From: Acidimicrobiaceae bacterium
GTDB taxonomy: Bacteria; Actinomycetota; Acidimicrobiia; Acidimicrobiales; RAAP-2
NCBI GenBank assembly: GCA_003133325.1
Contig: PKXA01000045.1
Span: forward strand, 1 to 64,000
DNA: 64,000 bases
Reading direction: 5' to 3'
Shown here: positions 48,583 through 56,150 of the stretch, piece after piece
Numbering within the stretch: the stretch's first letter is position 1
How the letters are laid out: each line of letters opens with the position of its first letter
Translations under genes and position numbers: made by a program
Notes under the pieces: model-generated
What the model was told of the DNA's origin: nothing
Databases searched by the model: none
Seen by the model: the letters and a program-made list of their open reading frames with translations, nothing else

Positions 48583-49265
48583 GGGGCCATCCCCTCAACA
48601 GGGGCATGATCCCCGACTGGATGGCTGGCCTGAGCCGACCGGCCCTCGGCCAGCGCCCGGCGCGCCACCGGCACATACGAGCCTGCCGCGATCCACGCCA
48701 ACACCAGTCCGATCAGCCCGGTTGCCCAGGCGACAACCTGAATCGGCACCTGCCACCGTGCGGTGCCATGACTCAGCAGAAATGCCGGGTAGGAGAACAT
48801 GAGAGCGAACGTACCCGCTTTTCCCACCCACAACACTTCGATTCGCCTGGCCCCGAGCGAGGCCAACAGAATCACCGCCGCCGACACGACCGCTTCACGG
48901 GCAAGCGTGGCCACACCAAACCAGAGCGGCACCGCCCCATGGATGATGATGGTGATCACCGCGGTGGCCACCAACACCCGGTCGGCGAGCGGATCGAGGA
49001 CCTTGCCCACCGTTGACACCTGGTGGTAGCGCCGGGCGACGAAGCCGTCGATCCAGTCGGTGGCACCCAGCCCGGCGAGGAGAATGGCGGCCATCGTCTG
49101 GCGGTGGGCGCCGAACAGCAGCCATACGAACAGTGGAATACAGACGAGGCGAACCAGGGTGATCAAGTTCGGGACAGTCACGATCCGGTCGAGAGCCGGG
49201 TCTGGGACCGGCGGTGGTTCTTCTCCGGCCGGCAGGTCGCCGACGTTCACCACCTTCTCAGGCAT
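48579..49265 (-). CDS. CDP-alcohol phosphatidyltransferase (cardiolipin synthase- or PgsA-like)
   Basis: 228 residues, about five to six membrane helices. The full CDP-alcohol signature is present (DWIDGFVARRYHQ then GKVLDPLADR). It transfers a phosphatidyl group from CDP-diacylglycerol to an alcohol; candidates are glycerol-3-phosphate (PgsA) or phosphatidylglycerol (actinobacterial, eukaryote-type cardiolipin synthase). As I recall, a similar pair with the mannose-1-phosphate guanylyltransferase fusion occurs in Streptomyces, favouring the latter. GGAGGG lies before the ATG, which overlaps the ECF S-component gene by 8 bases. Confidence 0.85.
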   Translation of the reverse strand: MPEKVVNVGDLPAGEEPPPVPDPALDRIVTVPNLITLVRLVCIPLFVWLLFGAHRQTMAAILLAGLGATDWIDGFVARRYHQVSTVGKVLDPLADRVLVATAVITIIIHGAVPLWFGVATLAREAVVSAAVILLASLGARRIEVLWVGKAGTFALMFSYPAFLLSHGTARWQVPIQVVAWATGLIGLVLAWIAAGSYVPVARRALAEGRSAQASHPVGDHAPVEGMAP

Positions 49266-50187
49266 TGCTTGACCCTCCGTCCCTTGACGCTGCCGAGCCT
49301 AGTTTTAACCAGGTGTGCCGGTCGCCAGGGTCAGCCTCCGCCGAGCCTGCGCGGCCTCTTCCAACCTGGTCGGTGCTTTGGAACGTGACCGGGGCGTCGA
49401 AGGCCGCCCGGCGGGTGGCACGGCGCAAGGCGGCGAGCACCGGGTGGCCCAGGACCAGCACCAGCACCGCGGTGGTCACGGCTCGAGGGATGTCGAAGCC
49501 GAGCGAGGTGGTGAGATCGAAGAAGATGAACCTATGGAGATTCTGGAGCACCCCTGCCCCGGCGACGAAAGAGAAGTTCGTCGACGTCCCGGCCCCGAAT
49601 GGCCAAAACCAGAGGTTCATCAGCATGCCGTAGGCAAGGGCCGAGATGACCCCGTAGAGGGCCAACATCGTCAGCTCCCGTTTTCCCCCTGCCTCGGGAA
49701 GGCACCCGGCGCCGAACCCCATCCACGCCGCCGCCAGCATCTGGAACGGCAGCCACGGTCCGACGCCGCCGGTGATCAATGCCGATGCCACGATGGTCAT
49801 CGCCCCCAACACGAACCCGAAGCCTCGACCGAGCACCCGGCCCGCCGGGATGAGCAGAAAGAACACCGGTTCGAAACCGGCGACACCCGGGCTCGGAACC
49901 CGCAGTGCCGCACCGCAGGCGGCCAGAATTCCGAGCAGTGCCACAGCCTTGGCGTCGAGGGATCCTTCCGCGATCTCACCGAGAAGCACCGCCAACAGCA
50001 GTGGGAGCAAGGCCACGAAGATCCACGGTGCATCGGTCGAGTGGGCCAGGTTGGCGTTGGCGTGACGGGGTAAGAGCAAAGGCCAACAGAACGCCGCCAC
50101 GCCGACCAGGGATGTCACCGCCAAGGTGACCGACGCCCGGGGTCGTAAACGGATGGCTGTCACCCGGTGGGAGGTCGCCATTGTCAT
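49258..50187 (-). CDS. ECF transporter substrate-binding membrane subunit (S component), probable cobalamin
   Basis: 309 residues with about six to seven hydrophobic helices and the block ALITGGVGPWLPFQMLAAAW typical of actinobacterial S components. The S component binds the vitamin in the membrane and toples with the EcfT-EcfA module to deliver it inside. Specificity is inferred from the operon: a cobalamin riboswitch upstream and transcobalamin-like capture proteins. The C-terminal ~50 residues are an added hydrophilic tail. Its ATG overlaps the ATPase stop (ATGA). Confidence 0.8.
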   Translation of the reverse strand: MTMATSHRVTAIRLRPRASVTLAVTSLVGVAAFCWPLLLPRHANANLAHSTDAPWIFVALLPLLLAVLLGEIAEGSLDAKAVALLGILAACGAALRVPSPGVAGFEPVFFLLIPAGRVLGRGFGFVLGAMTIVASALITGGVGPWLPFQMLAAAWMGFGAGCLPEAGGKRELTMLALYGVISALAYGMLMNLWFWPFGAGTSTNFSFVAGAGVLQNLHRFIFFDLTTSLGFDIPRAVTTAVLVLVLGHPVLAALRRATRRAAFDAPVTFQSTDQVGRGRAGSAEADPGDRHTWLKLGSAASRDGGSSNA

Positions 50188-51812
50188 CTCGAGCTCCCAG
50201 CCAGTGCCGCTCTGACCTCATCAACTGTCAGCCATGCCTCGGGGGCCAGCACCTTGGCCACCTGGGGTGCGAACACCGGCGAATGGCACACCACCTCGCG
50301 GGCGGCGCCATCGGAGACGACTTCACCCTCCGCCAGCACCACCGCTCGATCAGCCACCCTGGCAACCAACTCCACATCATGAGTGGCGATCACCACGCTG
50401 TGCCCGTCGGCCGCCAACTCGCGAAGCAGCCGCACCAGTCGATCCTTGCTCGGGTAGTCGAGTCCCCGGGTCGGCTCGTCGAGAAGCAGTACCGGCGGGG
50501 CCGGGGCCAGGATCACTGCCAGGGCCAAAGCCAGTCGCTGTCCCTCGGACAGATCCCGGGGGTGATGCCGGCGCGGCACGCCGGGAAGCACCCGGTCGAG
50601 CGTCGCCGCGGTGGTGCCGGGGGGAAGGCCACACTCGCCATCCGCAGTTTCGCATTCATCTTCCACCGAAGAGCAGTAGAGGAGCACACCGGCGTCCTGG
50701 GGGACCATGCCCACCAATTTGATGAGTTTGCGAGGAGGTAGGTCACCGGGCACCTGCCCACAGATCCGGACCCGGCCCTTCGCCGGCCTTCGCAGACCGG
50801 CCAGGAGGCCGAGCAAGGTGGATTTCCCCGACCCGTTCCGACCCATGACGGCGACCACTTCGCCCCGGTGGATCCTCAGGTCGACCTGGTTGAGCGCCAT
50901 CACCGTCACGTACACCGACGACACATGTTCGGCCTCGGCGATTGGCTCAGGCGTCGAAGCAGGGGTGGTCGTCGTAGGTGGCCCCGGCTCCAGCCCGGCC
51001 AGGCGAAGGCGAAGAGGCTCAGCCAGGCGGCGGGCGTCCCGCACAGACAGGGGGATCGGATCCCACCCTGCCAGTCGGGCCAAATCGACCAGCGGAGGAG
51101 CCACCGGCGATCCGGCCATGACGTCTTGGGGCCTGCCCACAATCAGCTCATCGCCAGAACCGGGAACCAGGATGATGCGATCGGCGAATGGGACCACCCG
51201 CTCGAGGCGATGCTCCGCGATGACGACCGTCATGCCCACGTCGTGGACCAGCCGGGTCAGGGTGGCCAGCACCTCCTCGGCAGCAGCAGGGTCAAGGGCG
51301 GATGTCGGCTCGTCGAGGACCAACACCCGCGGCGCGGCGGCGAGCACGGCGCCGATGGCCACCCGTTGTTGTTGGCCCCCTGAGAGCGAGAGGAGCGGTC
51401 GGTGCCGGAGCTCATGGAGTCCGAGCAGGTCGAGCGTGTCCTCCACTCGTCGTCGCATCGCCTGCGGCGATACACCCAAGTTCTCCATGGCATAGGCCAA
51501 CTCATCTTCGACGGCATCGGTGACAAAGCTGGCAGATGGATTCTGGCCCACCATTCCCACCAGGTCGGCCAGTTCCCGGGGTGGATTGTCCCGGGTTGAC
51601 CGTCCGTCCACGGTGACGGTGCCCGACAGGCGGCCCCCGGTGAAATGAGGCACCATGCCGTTGATTGCACCCAGCAATGTGGATTTTCCTGAACCGGTCG
51701 CACCCACCACCAGACAGAACTCCCCCTCACCGATGGTGAGATCCACGTGGCGCAAGATCGGCTCGTCGGCAGCCGAGTAGGAGAACGACACATCGGAGAA
51801 ACGGATCACCAC
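50184..51812 (-). CDS. Fused EcfA-EcfA' ATPase of an ECF transporter
   Basis: 542 residues with two ABC ATPase domains in one chain. First: Walker A GATGSGKST (37-45), signature LSGGQ (143-147), Walker B VLVLDEPT (163-170). Second: Walker A GRNGSGKST (324-332), variant signature LSEGQ (421-425), Walker B VLLLDEPT (441-448). A Pro/Thr-rich linker (about 277-292) joins them. Two ATPase sites drive import with EcfT. GTG start overlapping the ecfT stop by 7 bases, so the set is translated together. Confidence 0.93.
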   Translation of the reverse strand: MVIRFSDVSFSYSAADEPILRHVDLTIGEGEFCLVVGATGSGKSTLLGAINGMVPHFTGGRLSGTVTVDGRSTRDNPPRELADLVGMVGQNPSASFVTDAVEDELAYAMENLGVSPQAMRRRVEDTLDLLGLHELRHRPLLSLSGGQQQRVAIGAVLAAAPRVLVLDEPTSALDPAAAEEVLATLTRLVHDVGMTVVIAEHRLERVVPFADRIILVPGSGDELIVGRPQDVMAGSPVAPPLVDLARLAGWDPIPLSVRDARRLAEPLRLRLAGLEPGPPTTTTPASTPEPIAEAEHVSSVYVTVMALNQVDLRIHRGEVVAVMGRNGSGKSTLLGLLAGLRRPAKGRVRICGQVPGDLPPRKLIKLVGMVPQDAGVLLYCSSVEDECETADGECGLPPGTTAATLDRVLPGVPRRHHPRDLSEGQRLALALAVILAPAPPVLLLDEPTRGLDYPSKDRLVRLLRELAADGHSVVIATHDVELVARVADRAVVLAEGEVVSDGAAREVVCHSPVFAPQVAKVLAPEAWLTVDEVRAALAGSSR

Positions 51813-52963
51813 CGCGCCACCCTGGGAACGCCGACGGACGGATCGGCCTCTCTCTGTGCCAAAACCAGCATTTCCCCATCAGTCTCTCGGTATCCGGGGT
51901 CACGGGGAGACGGCGCCAACACGGCCGGAAGGAGCCCGGCCAGGATGCCGATGCAAAGGAGGAGCGGGAGCGTCGGGGCATGTAAGGGGTAGGGAGTGAA
52001 CTGCAGGCCCTGAACACCAACCACTCCGGCAATGACAAACGCTCCCGACACCGCGCATCCCGACAGGGACACGCCCCATTCGGGCAACCGCCACACATCC
52101 GGACGGTAACGGGTGCGCGGCGATCGCCGCCCACCCGCGGTCATGCCCATGGCCAAGAGCACGGCGCCGACAGCCAGGACGGGAATGCCACCGGACGGCA
52201 CCGAACCGGGGTCGAGGGCGCCGAACACTCCCAGCATGACCAGGAGCAAACCGAGCGCGGTGGCGCCGGTGGCAAGGCGACGATGGGCGGGGGCGGCGAA
52301 ACGGCGTCCGTATCCCCGGGCGTCCATGGAAGCCGCCAGTTGGAGCGAGCGGTCGAGGGCGCCCTCGAGCACCGGGATCGCCAGACCCCGCAATCCGGCG
52401 ATTCCGCGGGTCGGACGTCCCCGCAGTCTTCGGGCATCGCGGACGCTACCGATGGTGATGACCAGTTCGGGGGCGAAGGTCAGAGCCACCGTGACTGCCA
52501 CCCCTGCCTCGTAGAGCACCGTGGGGAGACATCGCAAGAGGCGGTAGGGACTGGCCAGCGAATTGGCGGCGCCGAAACAGAGGAGGATGACCGCCAACCG
52601 GAGGCCGTCCACGGCAGCCTGGAGTACCGACTCGAGGGTGACCGGCCCACCGATGCTCACACCCGCCGCCCACCCCGGCAATGGCACCTGCGGCAGGGTG
52701 AAGAGCACGTGGCCGGGGAGTCGATAGCCGAACACCACCTGGACAACCACCCGAATGACGATCACGATCAGGCCCAATCGAAAGAAGACAGCGAGAGAAC
52801 GCGACCATGGGGCGGCGGAACGGCGAGCAGCCACCACGAACACCACCACAACGGCGATGAACGCCAACAGCATCGGGTTCGTGGTTCGGACGGCGGCCAC
52901 GCCCATGGTGGCGGCCCACACCCACCATGCCGCCGGGTGGAGTATGCGGCCGGGTGCGGTCAT
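51806..52963 (-). CDS. EcfT-type transmembrane coupling protein of an ECF transporter
   Basis: 385 residues from the ATG at 52963, which overlaps the DUF4430 gene's stop (ATGA); the frame stays open upstream to 53458 but that part is antisense-like noise within the DUF4430 gene. About eight hydrophobic helices, plus the cytoplasmic coupling motif SMDARGYGRR characteristic of EcfT/CbiQ proteins, which contacts the ATPases. Longer than the usual ~260 residues: two or three extra C-terminal helices follow about residue 235. Confidence 0.85.
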   Translation of the reverse strand: MTAPGRILHPAAWWVWAATMGVAAVRTTNPMLLAFIAVVVVFVVAARRSAAPWSRSLAVFFRLGLIVIVIRVVVQVVFGYRLPGHVLFTLPQVPLPGWAAGVSIGGPVTLESVLQAAVDGLRLAVILLCFGAANSLASPYRLLRCLPTVLYEAGVAVTVALTFAPELVITIGSVRDARRLRGRPTRGIAGLRGLAIPVLEGALDRSLQLAASMDARGYGRRFAAPAHRRLATGATALGLLLVMLGVFGALDPGSVPSGGIPVLAVGAVLLAMGMTAGGRRSPRTRYRPDVWRLPEWGVSLSGCAVSGAFVIAGVVGVQGLQFTPYPLHAPTLPLLLCIGILAGLLPAVLAPSPRDPGYRETDGEMLVLAQREADPSVGVPRVARW

Positions 52964-53910
52964 GGCACCCCGGGATGCCGGCGCCACCGGTAGAGAGCAC
53001 CACACCCGATGATCACCACGATGAACCCGCCCACCAACAACGGAACCGAATCTCCGCCGTTGTGCTGAACGGATCCGGCTCGCGCCAACGCCTCGGTCCG
53101 GGGTGGCGGAGAGCCCGAGTTTCCCGTATGGGCCGTCGAGCCTCCCGAGGCGGTGGGTCGGGTGGTTGTGGGAGATCCGGATCCTGATCCCGGAACAGGT
53201 CGGCCTGGGTTCGTCGGCTCCTGGCCCGATCCCGACGTGGGCGACGAAGCGATCGAGCCGGGCGGGGTCGAGCCGGCGGGGCCGGCCGGGTTTGACCCCA
53301 TCGGGCCAGTGTTCGTCGTGGCGATCGTGGTCGGTGTCGCGGTGGTGGGTGCCGAGGTCGTCGATGTCATGTCGCTGGCACAGATGCTGGCAAAGTCGGG
53401 TGCGGCCGTGGGAGGTGGATCTGTCGGATTGCCGTGTCCCGGGTCCTCGAATCGCCACCCCTCCACGTCACCGGTCTGCATGGTACGACTGGCACCTGCA
53501 CTCGAGTACGTCCACGTTCCCGGATCCCCGTGCCAGTAGGACCAGTAGTCATAACCCGAGCCGACAACCTGACCACACCCGTTCTGGGGGTAGCCGTCAA
53601 TGGTGCAGAGCAATCCCGCGTTGTTGTAGCTGGGCAGCGCCCAGTTCATCTGTTGGGTGAAGGCCGTGAGCGCGTCGTACCCGGACTTTCCCGGGGGCAC
53701 CCTGACACAGCCGGACACCACCCGTGGCGAACCTCCGTATCCCTGTCCCAGGTCCACCACCAATGCCACATACACGCTGTCGGCCGCGGCCGCAGTCGCC
53801 GCTTTGAACGGAACCAGGGCATCCGGGCCGGCCGGGCCCAGAGCGGCAGCCGCGGCTCCGATCAGCATGGCGGTGGGAACCACCCATCGCCACCGCGGCA
53901 AAGGGGTCAC
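52960..53910 (-). CDS. Membrane-anchored DUF4430 protein (transcobalamin-like C-terminal domain)
   Basis: 316 residues. Signal peptide (1-43), then a ~120-residue DUF4430 domain (VYVALVVDLG, SGYDALTAFTQQMN, GYDYWSYWHG, TGDVEGWRFEDPG) with cysteines likely in disulfides. A Ser/Thr/Pro/Gly stalk follows (about 175-275), then a C-terminal membrane helix (VPLLVGGFIVVIIGCGALY) and a positive tail. DUF4430 corresponds to the small beta domain of eukaryotic transcobalamin and intrinsic factor. Here it would face outward and pass cobalamin to the ECF transporter. GTG start overlaps the preceding gene's stop (GTGA). Confidence 0.8.
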   Translation of the reverse strand: MTPLPRWRWVVPTAMLIGAAAAALGPAGPDALVPFKAATAAAADSVYVALVVDLGQGYGGSPRVVSGCVRVPPGKSGYDALTAFTQQMNWALPSYNNAGLLCTIDGYPQNGCGQVVGSGYDYWSYWHGDPGTWTYSSAGASRTMQTGDVEGWRFEDPGHGNPTDPPPTAAPDFASICASDMTSTTSAPTTATPTTIATTNTGPMGSNPAGPAGSTPPGSIASSPTSGSGQEPTNPGRPVPGSGSGSPTTTRPTASGGSTAHTGNSGSPPPRTEALARAGSVQHNGGDSVPLLVGGFIVVIIGCGALYRWRRHPGVP

Positions 53911-55796
53911 CCGCCGGTCCCAGCCGGAGTGGCGGCGATATCCACCACCGGCTTGTCGAGGGTGATGGCCCCGGTGGACCCGTAGAAGCCGGCGTCACCG
54001 TAGCTGAAGATGCCGCCGTCTGCTGCCACCAGCCGGTAGCCCCTGCCGTCCGGGGTGGAAGCCATGCCGACGACAGGCTTGTTCAGATGGGTGGCCCCGG
54101 TGGACCCGTAGAAACCGGCGTCACCGAAGCTGAAGATGCCGCCGTCTGCTGCCACCAGCCAGTAGCCCCTACCGTCCGGGGACCCGGCCATGCCGACAAT
54201 GGGCTTGTTGAGGGTGATGGCCCCGGTGGACCCGAAGAATTGGGCATCGCCAAAGCTGAAGATGCCGCCGTCTGCTGCCACCAGCCAGTAGCCACCACCG
54301 TCAGGGGACCCGGCCATTCCGACCACCGGTTTGTTGAGCCTGATGGCCCCGGTGGATCCATGGAAGCTGGCATCGCCGAAGGAGAAGATGCCGCCGTCTG
54401 CTGCCACCTCCCAGTAGCCCCTGCCGTCAGGGGTGGCGACCATGCCGACAATGGGCTTGTTGAGGGTGATGGCCCCGGTGGACCCGAAGAAGGCGGCATC
54501 GCCGAAGGAGAAGATGCCGCCGTCTGCTGCCACCTCCCAGTAGCCCTTGCCGTCAGGGGTGGCGGCCATGCCGACAATGGGCCGGTTGAGTGCAGAGCCA
54601 GCTTTGGAACCGTGAAAACCAGCATCACCGAAGGAGAAGATGCCGCCGTCTGCTGCCACCAACCAGTAGCCCCCGGTAGGCGCTGGAGAGCGGGCGGCGA
54701 TGAAGGGGGGCACCACACCGGCCAATGCCGGGACCGCCTGCACGGTGGAGAGGACGTCGGGGGAATCGTTGGCCTGAAAGACGAAACCTCCGGTGTCGGC
54801 TCCGGTGCTCACCTGAAACGAGAGGAGCGACGAGATCGGGGTGGCGGAGCCATGTTGAAAACTGGCGAAGAGTGGAGACTGGCCGAGTGCGACAAGAGCC
54901 TGCACTACTTCCGCGGTGGAGTTGGAATCGGAGGATCCGGGGGCGGTGGTGGCATTTGGTTCATATCCCCATCCCCCGTCACGGTTCTGGGCCCCGGTTA
55001 GAAATCCGAGCGCGGCAGTAGAGATAGCCGGGGTAACTGCCGACTGACTGGAAAGACCTTGGATGGCAAGCGCTGTCGAGTTGGTATCAGGCCCGGCGAA
55101 GGAAGCCGGGTCACCGTCGCAGGGATTGGCGGTCGTGATGTAGCTGGTCCAACCACCGTCAGGGCACTGCTGCCCCCGGAGCCAGGTGATGGCCGAGCCG
55201 ACCACACCCTGACTGGTGTCACCGACCGCTGCCAGCGCAGCCAAAGCCAGACCTTGGCGGTAGGCACCGTCGAAGCTCGGATCCTGAGCACCGAAGAGTC
55301 CGGCGTCTGTGCCACTGGTTCGTTCCGTGGCCACCAGGCGTGCCACCAGGTTTGTGCCACCGAAGTTGGTTGGGTCGACACCCAGCGCATGGGCATCCAG
55401 AATCAGCAGCGACAACTGACCGGGACCGTCGGTGCCGGTCACGGTCACGTAGTCGTCAACGTGGCCTTCGAGATACGAGAGCGCCAACTGGGCCCCGGGG
55501 ATGTCGGTGCCGGTGGCGGCCAGCGCCAGGACTGTATTGGCGGTAAAGGACAGGTTGGCCTGCCCCGTAGTGGGCGATGGTATGAAGCCCTGCGGAGACA
55601 GTTTGGCGGCCAACCATCGAGCCCCCTGGTCGGCTGCAGTCGTCTGCGGGAAGTTCGTCGATGTGCCCGGCGACGATGCCGACGATGACGGCGCGATGAC
55701 GGGGGTGGCGGCCGTAGCTGTAGCCGGTCCCGCGGCTAGGCCGACCACCAGGCAGATCGCCGAGGCGGCTGCCACTCGTAGGCGTTGAATGGGCAT
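53907..55796 (-). CDS. Secreted alpha/alpha-toroid protein with six propeller-like repeats (probable cobalamin capture)
   Basis: 629 residues from the ATG at 55796, which has GAGGAA about 9 bases upstream. Signal peptide (1-30), Ser/Thr linker, then residues 55-365 form an alpha/alpha-toroid of the terpenoid-cyclase/transcobalamin type with QW-like motifs (RGQQCPDGGWTSY, GAQNRDGGWGYEP). Residues 375-629 are six ~42-residue repeats (YWLVAADGGIFSFGDA..). The toroid is the architecture of the cobalamin-holding alpha domain of transcobalamin. First gene of the B12 operon, directly after the riboswitch; its stop overlaps the DUF4430 start. Confidence 0.8.
   Translation of the reverse strand: MPIQRLRVAAASAICLVVGLAAGPATATAATPVIAPSSSASSPGTSTNFPQTTAADQGARWLAAKLSPQGFIPSPTTGQANLSFTANTVLALAATGTDIPGAQLALSYLEGHVDDYVTVTGTDGPGQLSLLILDAHALGVDPTNFGGTNLVARLVATERTSGTDAGLFGAQDPSFDGAYRQGLALAALAAVGDTSQGVVGSAITWLRGQQCPDGGWTSYITTANPCDGDPASFAGPDTNSTALAIQGLSSQSAVTPAISTAALGFLTGAQNRDGGWGYEPNATTAPGSSDSNSTAEVVQALVALGQSPLFASFQHGSATPISSLLSFQVSTGADTGGFVFQANDSPDVLSTVQAVPALAGVVPPFIAARSPAPTGGYWLVAADGGIFSFGDAGFHGSKAGSALNRPIVGMAATPDGKGYWEVAADGGIFSFGDAAFFGSTGAITLNKPIVGMVATPDGRGYWEVAADGGIFSFGDASFHGSTGAIRLNKPVVGMAGSPDGGGYWLVAADGGIFSFGDAQFFGSTGAITLNKPIVGMAGSPDGRGYWLVAADGGIFSFGDAGFYGSTGATHLNKPVVGMASTPDGRGYRLVAADGGIFSYGDAGFYGSTGAITLDKPVVDIAATPAGTGG
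53910..54674 (-). repeat. Six in-frame tandem repeats of ~126 bases in the toroid protein gene
   Basis: Each unit codes for about 42 residues of the form GYW.VAADGGIFSFGDA.F.GSTGAI.LNKP.VGM..TPDGR. The units are also close at the DNA level (for example the CATCTTCAGCTTCGGTGA-type core recurs), so they likely grew by duplication and can recombine. Six units fit a six-bladed propeller or solenoid. The last unit is the most diverged (RLVAADGGIFSYGDA, LDKPVVDIAATPAG). Confidence 0.9.
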
Positions 55797-55845
55797 GTTG
55801 GGTTTCCTCACTCTGGAGGCAACGACCCGGAAGCGCCACATTCCC

Positions 55846-55901
55846 AACTGCGAAACAGAGACTGACCGAGCCACTGCCGCAGTTCTCGACGGACATGGCT
55901 C
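55846..55901 (-). promoter_or_regulatory. Mutually exclusive hairpins, candidate riboswitch expression platform
   Basis: Just after the riboswitch on the minus strand, GAGCCA (55901-55896) can pair with TGGCTC (55873-55868), or AACTGCG (55884-55878) with CGCAGTT (55852-55846). The second pairing places TGGCTC in its loop, so only one can form. No U-run follows, so control might be on translation or Rho-type termination. Pairing is seen in sequence; function is inferred. Confidence 0.45.
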
Positions 55902-55907
55902 AACTGA

Positions 55908-56007
55908 GCACTCTCGCGGTATCCCGGCTCGTGACTCGCCTGCTTTGGCGTGTCACCTACGGTTGCGGACCAGCGCCGGAATTCGACCGGCTTCCCCTTG
56001 ACAGTGC
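55908..56007 (-). ncRNA. Cobalamin (B12) riboswitch, compact form
   Basis: On the minus strand the conserved core reads GGGGAAGCCGGTCGAATTCC, continuing GGCGCTGGTCCGCAACCGTA, which matches the cobalamin riboswitch core (GGGAA..CCGGTG.GAATCCGG...CCGCAACCGT). About 45 bases on is the B12 box AGCCGGGATACC (55929-55918). A closing stem GCACT/AGTGC (56007-56003 with 55912-55908) and an internal hairpin GTGACACGCC...GGCGAGTCAC fit the fold. At ~100 bases it lacks large peripheral stems. It precedes the toroid gene by ~110 bases, so cobalamin should repress the uptake operon. Confidence 0.85.
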
Positions 56008-56150
56008 AATCGGTTGTGGATGAAGACGCTACCAGTCCGCATCGAATCACGCCTACGTGGACACGGTGAACCGCCCTGCTCTCCGCCCTACACTCCAGGT
56101 CCTTGAGCGACACCAACCATGGCCCGACGGCCAACCCGGGCCCCAGCGTG

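Noticed and set aside
51806-53458. EcfT as a 550-residue protein
   Set aside because: The upstream part lies within the DUF4430 gene in another frame; the ATG at 52963 overlaps that gene's stop as ATGA and fits the EcfT N-terminus.
53910-54674. CRISPR-like array
   Set aside because: The repeats are 126 bases, in frame, head to tail without spacers, and encode protein repeats.
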